A stretch of 64,000 nt of DNA from Fructobacillus papyriferae (GTDB lineage Bacteria; Bacillota; Bacilli; Lactobacillales; Lactobacillaceae): NCBI RefSeq assembly GCF_018437225.1, contig NZ_JAAMFI010000002.1:124001-188000 (forward strand), in the 5' to 3' direction. Position numbers and translations under genes: made by a program. Shown here piece by piece: positions 23,260-31,817 of this stretch. The notes beneath the pieces were generated by a model. That model saw only the letters and a list, made by a program, of their open reading frames with translations. It was not told the DNA's origin and made no database searches. Each line of letters begins with the position of its first letter. Position 1 is the first letter of the stretch.

Positions 23260-25413
23260 TTAATTCAATGCTTGACTGAGATCATAAAGGGTGGCAGTGC
23301 CGTTTTGCCCGCCCATGTTTTGGCCGGGCATCTGATTTGTCTGGTTCGTGCTATCTTCTGATTGACTGCTGTAGCTGACCTTGGATCCGTTCTTTTGGAC
23401 CCAGGAAAGAATTTTTGCAATATTTCCGGTCGATGATTTTGTGTTGCCGACAACAAAATACTTGATTTGACCTTCCTTGACCAACTTTTTGAATTTCGTC
23501 AAGGTCATCGTTGGGTCGGTTCCGTTGTAGCCACCAAGGGCCATGACAGCCTGGCCGGATTTGATGATATAACCCGAGGCTGAGTTGGAATCCGTCGTGG
23601 CAAATAGGTATTTGGCCGATCCTTGGTGCTTTTTGGTGTATGAAAGAAGGGCGGAATCGACGGAGCCTCCCATATCAGAAGAGCCCTTTTGTGACAAAAG
23701 CGAAGGGCTGGCAGCGGGGATGGCGGCTGATTTGTGAGCAAGCGTTGGCGTCAGCGCCCAGAAGCCAGAAAGTGCAGATAAGACAGCGATGGTCAAAAAG
23801 ACCTTGTGCCTTGTCTTCCATTTGCCTGGAATAAGCCAAAGCGCCGCAACGGCTAGGGAAAGGATGAGAATGAGACTTGCAGCCACTGGGAAATAAGACC
23901 AGGCGTAGTAGGCTTGCAAGGCTGCTGCGCTGACGATGGTCAATGCGAGCAGTGCTTTTGCAAGGCTGCTTTCTTTCTTCTCTTTTTCCTGAACCATTCG
24001 ACCAACAGCAGCTGCTGCGATGGCAGTCAAAGCGGCAATGGCAGGCGCTAGCATGATCGTGTAGTAGGGGTGGAAGAAGGAGGCAACCGAGAAGAAGCCG
24101 TATACTGGAACGAACCAAGCGGCCCAAAGTAAGACGTCTTTTTGTTCGTCTGAGATTTGATACCACTTGTTGCCCTTCTTACGGAAGGCCCAGTAGCCAA
24201 GGCCCATGCCTAAGAAGGCAAAGGGTAAGAACCAGCCGATTTGTGAGCCAAGATCAGATTGGAAGAGTCGGAATGGTCCAGCAGAACCGATGGCAAAGGC
24301 TGAGTTTCCACCGCCCATACCGCCTTTAGCACCTTTGGCAAAGTTTTTAGACTTGCCCATTTGGCCAGAGGGTTGTTGTCCATTTTGACTTTGTGTGCCC
24401 CTTTTGGATGGCTTTTGCGGTGGATTCCCCTGCTGTGCTTGCCCGTTTGGTGCTTGTCCGTTCATTTTGTTGTTTGTCGTCTGAGCGCTTGGAGCCTTTG
24501 TACCCGTTGGCTTTTGAGTACCAGGAGTACCAGTAGGGGCTTGATTATTATTGTTCTTTTGTTGGTTTTTGGACTGCTTGTTGTTCTTGCCCATGCCGCC
24601 AAAGCTACCACCTGTACCAGACGTTTGCCCGAGTAAGCGCTCGGTTCCGTTGTAGCCAAAGGCCAGTTCCATCAGCGAGTTAGTCTGAGAGGAACCAATG
24701 TAGGGGCGGGATGATGACGAGACTGAATCGACTGCGGCCGGATAGGCGACAGTGAAAAGGCCAAGCGAGGCCATGGCTGCTAAGAGCCAAAGAACTTTTT
24801 TCTTCCAAGGGAGTTTGGTGGCAAGCCAGTAGAAGACCAGCATGGCTGGCAGAATCATGAAGGCCTGCAGCATCTTGATGTTAAAGGCAATGCCGACAAT
24901 GGCAAAGGCCAGTAAGACGAGCCAGAATCTTTGTCGGGAAACGGCTTTCATCAACACCCAGACGGCCAAAAGCAAGAAGAAGACCAAAATGGCGTCCATG
25001 TTGTTGGCTCTTGAGTTGGCGACCACCGTTGGCGTCAAGGTCATGACAAGTGCGGCAAGCCGACCGGCCCATAAGCCGAATTTTGGTGTCAGTAACTGAT
25101 ATAGAAGAAAGACAGAGCCGATACCGGCCAAAACCGATGGCAAGACAACGGACCAGCCGTGAACGCCGAAGATTTTGGCGGAGATGGCCATGAACCAAAG
25201 CGCGATGGGTGGTTTGTCGACGGTGATAAAGCCAGCCGGATCGAAAGCCCCGTACCAGAAGTTGTGCCAGGACTGTGTCATCGACGTGATGGCGGCGGTG
25301 TAATAGGAGTTGGCCGAGCCGGCATCCCAGATACCCCAGCCGTATAGGAAAGTGGCTAGGACAAGAATGCCGACTAGGTACCAATCAGTATGGTTTCTTA
25401 GACGATTTTTCAA
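23260..25413 (-). CDS. GT39-family membrane glycosyltransferase (YkcB-like) with Gln/Asn/Gly-rich loop
   Basis: A 717-residue GT-C enzyme with many membrane helices. It has the N-terminal DAGSANSYYT and VDKPPIALW motifs of the ArnT/PMT-like family, which transfers sugar from a lipid carrier to an acceptor outside the membrane. Residues about 264-370 are a low-complexity loop rich in Gln, Asn, Gly, Pro and Lys, and the C terminus (about 620-717) is a soluble domain. Start codon TTG 25413 follows GGAGG by nine bases. It is cotranscribed with the GT2 gene, together forming a wall glycosylation module of the YkcB/YkcC kind. The acceptor is unknown. Confidence 0.87.
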   Translation of the reverse strand: MKNRLRNHTDWYLVGILVLATFLYGWGIWDAGSANSYYTAAITSMTQSWHNFWYGAFDPAGFITVDKPPIALWFMAISAKIFGVHGWSVVLPSVLAGIGSVFLLYQLLTPKFGLWAGRLAALVMTLTPTVVANSRANNMDAILVFFLLLAVWVLMKAVSRQRFWLVLLAFAIVGIAFNIKMLQAFMILPAMLVFYWLATKLPWKKKVLWLLAAMASLGLFTVAYPAAVDSVSSSSRPYIGSSQTNSLMELAFGYNGTERLLGQTSGTGGSFGGMGKNNKQSKNQQKNNNNQAPTGTPGTQKPTGTKAPSAQTTNNKMNGQAPNGQAQQGNPPQKPSKRGTQSQNGQQPSGQMGKSKNFAKGAKGGMGGGNSAFAIGSAGPFRLFQSDLGSQIGWFLPFAFLGMGLGYWAFRKKGNKWYQISDEQKDVLLWAAWFVPVYGFFSVASFFHPYYTIMLAPAIAALTAIAAAAVGRMVQEKEKKESSLAKALLALTIVSAAALQAYYAWSYFPVAASLILILSLAVAALWLIPGKWKTRHKVFLTIAVLSALSGFWALTPTLAHKSAAIPAASPSLLSQKGSSDMGGSVDSALLSYTKKHQGSAKYLFATTDSNSASGYIIKSGQAVMALGGYNGTDPTMTLTKFKKLVKEGQIKYFVVGNTKSSTGNIAKILSWVQKNGSKVSYSSQSEDSTNQTNQMPGQNMGGQNGTATLYDLSQALN

Positions 25414-25509
25414 AAGACTCGCCTCCTTTAAGAGAATGTTTTAATTCTAAGGCGGTTTTGATATTTTAAAATTAAATGAAGATAAGTTGAAGATTAAGAT
25501 TTAAAAGGA

Positions 25510-25546
25510 AAAAGCCGCACCTCGAAAAGAGCGAGGTGCGGCTTTT
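25510..25546 (-). terminator. Terminator of the amino acid permease gene
   Basis: AAAAGCCGCACCTCG (25510-25524) pairs with CGAGGTGCGGCTTTT (25532-25546). It lies between the permease stop codon and the upstream region of the GT39 gene, so it insulates two minus-strand units. Confidence 0.92.
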
Positions 25547-25567
25547 AACCGAAAACAAATGGGTGGT

Positions 25568-26974
25568 TTAGTCACGCTTTTGTAGCTTGGAATGGTGGAT
25601 ACCATAAGTCAGGTAGACCGTCAGTCCGATAGCTAGCCAAATCGTGACAGAAACCTGCGTGATTTTTGGCAGCATGAAGATAAAAAGAATGGAACAAGAG
25701 CCCGCAAGAATTGGTAAGAAGGGGTACCAAGGCATCTTGAAACCAGTGTTTTGAATATCCTTTCGACGACGAAGTTTAATGACACCAAAGGAAATGAAGG
25801 CAAAGGCGATCAGCGTGCCGGCGTTAATCAACGAAGCGAGTTCAGAAAGAGGCACTAATCCGGCAAAAACGGCTTGGACAATCGTGGCCACGATGATGGC
25901 CTTTTCGGGAACACCGTACTTCTTTGAAACTTGACCCATGGCCTTTGGTAAAAGACCGTCGCGGCCAAGGGCGTAAACCAAACGCGAACCACCGATAAAC
26001 ATTGTCATCATGGCCGTGAAGATACCAAAGAGGGCCCCGACCGTAATGAGCTTATTAAACATCGAGAGGTGGATCACCTGCATGGCAAAGGCAGCAGGAT
26101 CGTCAACGCCTAGATCCTTGTAGTTGACAATTCCAGTCAAGACAAAGGAAAAAGTCACATACATGACGACCGCAATGGCCACCGTGCCAAGGATGCCTTT
26201 GATCACGTTTTTACCTGGATCGATCGTTTCAGCCGAGTTAGCGGCGAGGGCATCAAAACCGATAAAGGCAAAGAAGACCGTAGCAGCAGCTGTTAAGATC
26301 CCGCCCATACCAAAGAGTCCACTATGGAATTCTTCTGGGTAGAAGGGAACATAGTTTTCTTGCTTAATATAGAAGACACCGACAACGATGAAGAGAATGA
26401 TAATCGCGACTTTGATCACCACGGCAAAGTTTTCGACCTTGGTCGAGATCGAAGAACCCTTCATCAAAATACCCGCGATAATTAACACGATCAAAACAGC
26501 CGTGAGGTTAACCACCCCGCCTTCCATTGGCCCTGCTTGGAGTGCCTTTGGAAGGTGAATGCCAATGGCTGATAGCAGGTTATTGTTGAAGTATGCGGCA
26601 AAGCCCGTTGCTTCTGCCGAAACGGCGAGGAAATATTCGAGGATTAAAGCCCAACCAAGAATCCAGCCCACAATTTCACCATAGACAACCGAGCCAAAAG
26701 AGTAGGCCGAACCGGCAACGGGCATGGCGGATGAGAATTCTGCGTAGGCCATGCCGACCAAACCAGAGACCAAGGCGGCTAAGAGAAAGGCGATGGCCAC
26801 AGCCGGACCGGCATGCGTGGCCGCTTCGTTACCAGGCAAGATGAAGATTCCGGTTCCGATCACGGCCCCGATTCCAAGACCAATCAAATCCTTTGTCCGC
26901 AGGGTCTTTTTTAATTTAGCGTCAGCTTGTAAGTAGGAGCTGACCGATTCCTTTTTAAAGATATTCATGAGCAT
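25568..26974 (-). CDS. APC superfamily amino acid permease (YfnA/CAT type)
   Basis: The 468-residue protein has 12 predicted membrane helices and the classical APC opening GLGIGAVIGTGIFILPG (about 33-49). The pattern with ETIDPGKNVIKGILG and GRDGLLPKAM is that of cationic/neutral amino acid permeases such as B. subtilis YfnA. The substrate cannot be fixed. Two near starts (26974 and 26968) exist; AAGGAAG suits 26974 better. It is divergent from a LysR regulator, and TTGATAC repeats overlap its promoter. Confidence 0.88.
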   Translation of the reverse strand: MLMNIFKKESVSSYLQADAKLKKTLRTKDLIGLGIGAVIGTGIFILPGNEAATHAGPAVAIAFLLAALVSGLVGMAYAEFSSAMPVAGSAYSFGSVVYGEIVGWILGWALILEYFLAVSAEATGFAAYFNNNLLSAIGIHLPKALQAGPMEGGVVNLTAVLIVLIIAGILMKGSSISTKVENFAVVIKVAIIILFIVVGVFYIKQENYVPFYPEEFHSGLFGMGGILTAAATVFFAFIGFDALAANSAETIDPGKNVIKGILGTVAIAVVMYVTFSFVLTGIVNYKDLGVDDPAAFAMQVIHLSMFNKLITVGALFGIFTAMMTMFIGGSRLVYALGRDGLLPKAMGQVSKKYGVPEKAIIVATIVQAVFAGLVPLSELASLINAGTLIAFAFISFGVIKLRRRKDIQNTGFKMPWYPFLPILAGSCSILFIFMLPKITQVSVTIWLAIGLTVYLTYGIHHSKLQKRD

Positions 26975-26987
26975 GTTACTTCCTTAA

Positions 26988-27036
26988 TTGATACTTTTAA
27001 TCATAGTTGATACACTGAGATAAGTAAAATTAATAA
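26988..27036. promoter_or_regulatory. Divergent promoters with a TTGATAC direct repeat
   Basis: On the minus strand TTTACT (27023-27028) and TATGAT (27000-27005) are 17 bases apart. On the plus strand TTGATA (27007-27012) and TAATAA (27031-27036) are 18 apart. TTGATAC occurs at 26988-26994 and 27007-27013, 19 bases from start to start, overlapping both promoters: a likely site for the LysR protein. Confidence 0.55.
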
Positions 27037-27067
27037 ATGAAATCTTTGCATAAGGAAAAGTAATACA

Positions 27068-27937
27068 ATGAATCGACTTTTGGTCCTTGAAACGATCATT
27101 CAAATGAAGTCCTTTACGAAGGCGGCCGAAGCGCTTGGCTACACCCAGTCCTCCGTCTCTCAAATGGTTTTGGGAATTGAAAAAGAATTCGGGATGCAAA
27201 TTCTAAAGCGATCGCGAAATGGCGTCTCTCTAACGGCCGAAGGGGAGGCGCTCTATCCCTACATCGTCCAAACGCTGCGAACATACCAGGCACTACAGGA
27301 GCGGGCGGCTTCTTTAAAGGGATTGGAGACCGGCATGGTGCGAATCGGGGCCATCACTTCGGTTTCTTGCTACTGGCTGCCCGAGCTCTTCAAGAAATTC
27401 CAAGAAAAGTATCCGAACATCGAGTTTGTCTTGCAGCAAGGCGACTTTGGCATGATCTTGGATTGGCTGAAGCGAGGCGAAATTGACTTTGGCTTGATGA
27501 CGGCCGAATACGGGGATGGCTTTAACAAAGTTGTTCTGCATGAGACCGAGATGAAGGCCTTTTTGCCAAGTAAGCACCCTTTGGCCAAACTGGATTCTGT
27601 CCCAATCGAAAAATTGGCCTGTGATCCCTTCATTCTGGTCGAGGGTGGTGGCTACTCCGAGCCGATGAAAGCCTTCGAAGAGGCAGGCGTGATTCCCCAT
27701 GTCCGCTACCGCATCCAAGATGACTACACCATCATGGCCATGGTTGAGGCTGGCTTAGGCGTTTCGATTCTGTCCGAATTGGTCGCTTCGCGGACGGACT
27801 TTGACGTCGTGGCTAAGAGCATCGAGCCGAAGGTGACCCGTCCGGTGGCCGCTGTTTATCGTGACAAGGCGACATTGCCGATTGCTAGTCAGTATTTCAT
27901 CGACTTTTTGGTGGAGAACCAAAAAGCATTACAATAA
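27068..27937 (+). CDS. LysR-family transcriptional regulator
   Basis: A 289-residue LysR protein with an N-terminal winged helix (about 1-60, SFTKAAEALGYTQSSVSQMV) and a C-terminal ligand-binding domain of two lobes. It is divergent from the amino acid permease, with 93 bases between, which is the usual arrangement for a LysR protein that controls its neighbour and itself. The ligand may be an amino acid, but nothing in the sequence shows this. AAGGAAAAG precedes the ATG. Confidence 0.9.
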   Translation: MNRLLVLETIIQMKSFTKAAEALGYTQSSVSQMVLGIEKEFGMQILKRSRNGVSLTAEGEALYPYIVQTLRTYQALQERAASLKGLETGMVRIGAITSVSCYWLPELFKKFQEKYPNIEFVLQQGDFGMILDWLKRGEIDFGLMTAEYGDGFNKVVLHETEMKAFLPSKHPLAKLDSVPIEKLACDPFILVEGGGYSEPMKAFEEAGVIPHVRYRIQDDYTIMAMVEAGLGVSILSELVASRTDFDVVAKSIEPKVTRPVAAVYRDKATLPIASQYFIDFLVENQKALQ

Positions 27938-27940
27938 GAA

Positions 27941-27982
27941 AAAAGCACGAACGCTGAATCGAATCAGCGTTCGTGCTTTTAT
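27941..27982. terminator. Bidirectional terminator
   Basis: AAAAGCACGAACGCTGA and TCAGCGTTCGTGCTTTT form a long perfect stem between the LysR gene and the convergent TetR gene, overlapping the last codon and stop of the latter. Confidence 0.92.
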
Positions 27983-28524
27983 TTTTCGTCGATGAAGAGT
28001 TGCTCGGGTAACAGGGAAAGAACCATTTTAGCGATTTTTTCTGATGACTCGGGATTATCTTTTTTTAACCAGGTGAAGAGAATGGAAGGAATAGCGCCTG
28101 TGAAGAGTGGGAGCAAATATGGATTGGCAAAGGGGGATTTCTTTTTTCTACCTTGTTCGAGTGGAAGCAGTTGGAAAAACTCAAAAATATATGCGGATAA
28201 CCCACTGTTAAATAATAGAAGGAAGCGATCTTTCTGTTTAAAAAAGAAGTCGAATAAATCGATGAGTTCTTTTTCTACTGCTTCTCGAGTCCAGGAAGGC
28301 GTATGGTGATTTTCTCGTCGCTTCGTTATTAATTGGTTCAGATAGAAACGGAGAATCTCTTCCTTACTGTTGAAATTCCGGTAGTAGGAAGCACGGGCGA
28401 CGCCGGCGGCTTCAATCAGTGAGGCGACGGTAATTTCGGAAAAGGATTTTACTGCTAATTCCGAAAAGAGGCCGTCGACAATCTGCTCTTTTACTCGAAT
28501 GTTTTCTTGCTGGCCGTAATTCAT
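27979..28524 (-). CDS. TetR-family transcriptional regulator
   Basis: A 181-residue TetR protein with the helix-turn-helix at about 25-55 (ITVASLIEAAGVARASYYRNF). It is divergent from the MFS exporter. A perfect palindrome lies just before the exporter gene, so it most likely represses the exporter until a toxic ligand binds its C-terminal pocket. A minus-strand TATAAT at 28552-28557 is its probable -10 box. The C-terminal domain is poorly conserved and gives no hint of the ligand. Confidence 0.88.
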   Translation of the reverse strand: MNYGQQENIRVKEQIVDGLFSELAVKSFSEITVASLIEAAGVARASYYRNFNSKEEILRFYLNQLITKRRENHHTPSWTREAVEKELIDLFDFFFKQKDRFLLLFNSGLSAYIFEFFQLLPLEQGRKKKSPFANPYLLPLFTGAIPSILFTWLKKDNPESSEKIAKMVLSLLPEQLFIDEK

Positions 28525-28580
28525 TTTGCGCTCCTGTCATCTGGTCCTTCTATTATATCAAAAAAGTTTGGTGAAACATA

Positions 28581-28642
28581 TTGACTCAGTTAAAAATCGT
28601 GTTAGACTGTTTATTGTTACTAACTGATACAAAATGTATCAG
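28581..28642 (+). promoter_or_regulatory. Exporter promoter with a perfect TetR-type operator
   Basis: TTGACT (28581-28586) and TAGACT (28603-28608) are 16 bases apart. At 28624-28642 CTGATACA and TGTATCAG form a perfect inverted repeat around AAA, located at about +10 to +28 of the transcript. Confidence 0.75.
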
Positions 28643-28660
28643 AAAGAAATGGAGAAAATG

Positions 28661-30139
28661 ATGGAAGCAAAAACTTCTTATAACCGCTGGGTCATTCTAG
28701 GGGTGTTGATGATTGCGGCCATGTCGGGAGCCTTGATGCAGACTTCCTTAGGCACGGCTTTGCCAACCCTGATGACCGCTTTTCACATTGATTTGGCAAC
28801 GGCTCAGCAAGCCACGACTTGGTTCCTTTTGGTCAACGGGATGATGATTCCGCTGACTGCTTACCTGGCTAACCGGATTAAGAACAAAGTCTTGCACATG
28901 ATTGCATACAGCCTCTTGCTGATTGGCGTGGGAATGTCCATGCTGACACCGGAGCAATCGGACATGTGGTGGATCTTTGTGGCTGGTCGGATTATCGCTG
29001 CCATGGCAGTTGGCATCATGATGCCAATGCTTCAAGTGTTGATCATTAACATGTTTAAAAAGGAAGAACGTGGCGCAGCCATGGGTCTGATGGGCTTGGT
29101 TGTCGGTATGTCACCGGCTATCGGACCTACTTTGACGGGCTGGATTTTGGAAAAGAACCACACGATTTTGGGAATGACACTTTCAAACAGTTGGCGCTCA
29201 ATTTTCGTTATTCCATTTATTATCATTGTTTTGGCCACTATTGCAGCACCATTCTTACTAAAGAACGTGATGGAAAAAAAGAAACTCAAGTTGGACTTTC
29301 TTTCCTTGGTTCTTTCCGTTGCCGGATTTGGTCTCTTCCTTTGGGGATTCACCAACGTGGCTGCTGATGGTTGGGGTGATTTTGCACGGGTCATTGCGCC
29401 AATCGGGGCAGGTGTTCTGCTTTTGGTCGCCTTTGCTTGGCGACAGCTGAAGTTGCCAGTGCCTTTCTTAGACGTTCGCGTCTTTGCCAAGAAGGAATTT
29501 ACGATTCCGACGGTCGCACTTTTGCTGGCCACGATGGCGATGTACGGTGTCGAAATGATGCTGCCAACGTATTTGCAAAACATCCGCGGACTTTCCGCCT
29601 TGGATTCTGGTATTACGCTGATGTGGGGGGCGCTCTTCATGGGCTTGATGTCACCTGTCGCTGGAATCTTGTATAACAAGGTCGGTGTTAAAGCGATGAG
29701 CTTCTTCGGCTTTGGCATTTTAGCTTTGGGCACGGTACCCTACGTTTTCTTGAACACGACGACGCCCACGGTCGTGATTTCCGTTCTCTACGCCATCCGA
29801 ATGGCCGGAATCGCCATCGTCATGATGCCATTGACAACGACGGCCATGTCGGCTTTGCCTGACGAAAAGGCAGCCGACGGAACAGCGGCCAATAACACGC
29901 TCCGTCAGGTTTCCTCATCAGTTGTCGTTGCTTTGCTGACATCCGTTGTTCAAAACGTGATTAACAACAATACACCAAGCGCTTCGCTCAAGGCAACAGA
30001 TCCTATCCAGTATGCGAGTCAGGCCCTGAACGCTTCAATGGATGGCTTCCAAACAGCTTTCTTGATTTCATTGGTCTTTGCCATTCTTGGCTTCATCTTT
30101 GTTTTCTTCATGAAGGGTCAAACAAAGGAGGAAAAGTAA
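28661..30139 (+). CDS. DHA2-family MFS multidrug exporter (EmrB/LmrB type)
   Basis: The 492-residue protein has 14 predicted membrane helices and the DHA2 signature regions (TALPTLMTAFHID in helix 1, GRIIAAMAVGIMMPM around motif B/C). These proteins expel drugs or other lipophilic compounds in exchange for protons. Of four in-frame ATG codons, 28661 is best placed, with GGAG six bases before it; the earliest ATG (28634) lies within the operator. It is cotranscribed with a DUF4811 gene and is presumably controlled by the divergent TetR protein. Confidence 0.9.
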   Translation: MEAKTSYNRWVILGVLMIAAMSGALMQTSLGTALPTLMTAFHIDLATAQQATTWFLLVNGMMIPLTAYLANRIKNKVLHMIAYSLLLIGVGMSMLTPEQSDMWWIFVAGRIIAAMAVGIMMPMLQVLIINMFKKEERGAAMGLMGLVVGMSPAIGPTLTGWILEKNHTILGMTLSNSWRSIFVIPFIIIVLATIAAPFLLKNVMEKKKLKLDFLSLVLSVAGFGLFLWGFTNVAADGWGDFARVIAPIGAGVLLLVAFAWRQLKLPVPFLDVRVFAKKEFTIPTVALLLATMAMYGVEMMLPTYLQNIRGLSALDSGITLMWGALFMGLMSPVAGILYNKVGVKAMSFFGFGILALGTVPYVFLNTTTPTVVISVLYAIRMAGIAIVMMPLTTTAMSALPDEKAADGTAANNTLRQVSSSVVVALLTSVVQNVINNNTPSASLKATDPIQYASQALNASMDGFQTAFLISLVFAILGFIFVFFMKGQTKEEK

Positions 30140-30670
30140 ATGATCATTTGGATAATTGCAGCTTTCGTACTGCTGACTTTTTTGTCGCTCTTCATGATTC
30201 CAAAGGCTTGGTTACGCTATCTGTTAACCGCACTTTTTGGTGGATTGACAGTTGTATCTGTCGCCTTGCTAACGGCTAATATGGACAGCCATTTTGGTAT
30301 GGAAAAGACGACGACTACCACAACGAAGCAAGTTTATGCGATGACGCCAGAACAGTCACCCATAAAGGCGGTAACTTCTAAAAAAATTGGCCGAGACAAT
30401 GCCGTTTTGGTCTATAAGGACCAACCTTCGGACAAGGAGGCCAAGGCACACTTTGCTCCTGATACGAAGAACATGGTAGCAACAAGCAAGATTCGTTCCT
30501 CAGCTGAAAAGACAAACACGTCTTCTGCTCAGGTGAAAACCGTGATAACGAATTGGACTTACAAGTCCGACTTCTGGGAGTTCTTATTTGCTCACAAGAA
30601 TGATGACAACACCGTTTCGGTTCGCCATCATTTGCAAGTGCCAGAAAATTGGCAAATTATTGAAAAATAA
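30140..30670 (+). CDS. DUF4811 domain protein
   Basis: A 176-residue protein with two N-terminal membrane segments (about 3-47) and a Thr/Lys-rich, probably extracytoplasmic domain. It matches my recollection of DUF4811 proteins, which in lactobacilli sit next to LmrB-like MFS exporters. Its start codon follows the exporter stop with no gap, so coupling is tight. The function is unknown; an accessory role in export is an inference from position. Confidence 0.7.
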   Translation: MIIWIIAAFVLLTFLSLFMIPKAWLRYLLTALFGGLTVVSVALLTANMDSHFGMEKTTTTTTKQVYAMTPEQSPIKAVTSKKIGRDNAVLVYKDQPSDKEAKAHFAPDTKNMVATSKIRSSAEKTNTSSAQVKTVITNWTYKSDFWEFLFAHKNDDNTVSVRHHLQVPENWQIIEK

Positions 30671-30676
30671 AACAAA

Positions 30677-30712
30677 AAAAGCAGCTGTTCGAAATTTCGA
30701 ACAGCTGCTTTT
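30677..30712. terminator. Bidirectional terminator
   Basis: A 36-base perfect palindrome: AAAAGCAGCTGTTCGAAA on the left mirrors TTTCGAACAGCTGCTTTT on the right. It separates the DUF4811 gene from the convergent SDR gene. Confidence 0.92.
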
Positions 30713-30730
30713 CTTTTTGTCTCATAACGA

Positions 30731-31561
30731 TTAGTCGAAGTCGGCAGACACGGCTTGGTCGTGCAGCTTTTCGATTTCAGCCAAGTCCGCTTTCAACTTG
30801 GCTTCGGTTCCTTCAACAGAAGCTTGACCAAGTGGCAAACGGAATGGCAGGTCGGCACTGCCATTGACGGTCTTGACGATAATTTCAGCAGCCTTCTTTG
30901 GGTCACCGGCTTCATCGCCTTTACCGACGGCATCGATGCCTGCCTGAACGTCACCATAAACATCTGGGAATTGGGTCGCTGTTTTGTTCGAGGAGCGGCC
31001 GGCCCAGTCCGTGCGGAAACCGGATGGTTCGATCAACATGACCTGAATGTTGGTCTTAGCAAGTTCACCTTGTAAGGCTTCGTACATCCCTTCGACAGCG
31101 AATTTCGTACCGGCATAGTAAGAAAGAGAAGGTAGACCAACTTGGCCGAGAACAGATGACAAGCCCATGATGACACCGGCGTTTTGTTGACGCATGATTG
31201 GCAAGACTTCTTTTGTCATGTTGATTAGGCCAAAGACGTTAACGTCAAACATCTTTTGGATGTCTTTTGTTGTCCCCTCTTCAAATGTGGAAAAGTAGCC
31301 AAGTCCAGCATTGTTATCCAAAACATCAATGCGACCAAACTTTTCCATCGCCAAGGCGACGGACTTCTTGATCTGTTCGGGCTTGGTGACGTCCAACTCG
31401 GCTTTTAAAATCTGGCCTTGATCATATTGGTCCAAATAGTCTAAGGCCTCCACGTGACGGGCGGTGGCGACTAAATTAGTGTCTTTTTCCTGTGCCAGCC
31501 GGATGGCCAAATCCTTTCCGAAACCAGATGACGTACCTGTGATGAACCATGTTTTTGTCAT
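30731..31561 (-). CDS. Short-chain dehydrogenase/reductase
   Basis: A 276-residue classical SDR with the cofactor loop TGTSSGFG (8-15), NNAG, and the catalytic YxxxK as YAGTK. The group with the FITGTSSGFG start often acts on ketones or aldehydes, but the substrate is not predictable. An Asp after the second beta strand is not seen; Arg35 in TARH suggests NADP preference, which is a guess. It is a single-gene unit with its own promoter. Confidence 0.87.
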   Translation of the reverse strand: MTKTWFITGTSSGFGKDLAIRLAQEKDTNLVATARHVEALDYLDQYDQGQILKAELDVTKPEQIKKSVALAMEKFGRIDVLDNNAGLGYFSTFEEGTTKDIQKMFDVNVFGLINMTKEVLPIMRQQNAGVIMGLSSVLGQVGLPSLSYYAGTKFAVEGMYEALQGELAKTNIQVMLIEPSGFRTDWAGRSSNKTATQFPDVYGDVQAGIDAVGKGDEAGDPKKAAEIIVKTVNGSADLPFRLPLGQASVEGTEAKLKADLAEIEKLHDQAVSADFD

Positions 31562-31591
31562 AATTGTTCTCCTTTTCGATTGATTATGGCC

Positions 31592-31620
31592 ATTTTAACG
31601 TGTCAAAGCAGGACTTTCAA
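31592..31620 (-). promoter_or_regulatory. Promoter of the SDR gene
   Basis: On the minus strand TTGAAA (31615-31620) and TAAAAT (31592-31597) are exactly 17 bases apart, about 30 bases before the ATG. Confidence 0.7.
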
Positions 31621-31704
31621 CGCCCTTTCAAACGGGCTAAAAAGAGGAAAATGGCTCGTATTAAGACGATAATTGGCCAAAGTGGCTAAATTAAAAAATC
31701 TTCT

Positions 31705-31733
31705 TTGACATTAGATTACAAAAGGTATAAAAC
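31705..31733 (+). promoter_or_regulatory. Promoter of the hdc operon
   Basis: A consensus TTGACA (31705-31710) is followed after 17 bases by TAAAAC (31728-31733); TATAAA two bases earlier is an alternative -10. The leader before hdcA is about 78 bases, with no clear hairpin. Confidence 0.75.
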
Positions 31734-31817
31734 AGAAATGGATACGAAATATTTTTAATGGTTCTAAAATACTCCGTAGCAAATGATTTTGAAAAACGAA
31801 CCAACAGGAGGGTGCAC

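Noticed and set aside
24361-24636. Plus-strand open frame of 91 codons opposite the low-complexity loop
   Set aside because: It is a mirror of the repetitive minus-strand coding sequence, with no ribosome site or family match.
22153-25413. Undecaprenyl-phosphate-sugar pathway of O-antigen or exopolysaccharide type
   Set aside because: Only a GT2 and a GT39 gene are present with no polymerase, flippase or priming enzyme, so a YkcB/YkcC-like wall decoration pair fits better.
31628-31650. GCCC/GGGC repeat between the SDR gene and hdcA as a terminator or attenuator
   Set aside because: The stem is only four bases and is not followed by T; it is probably chance.
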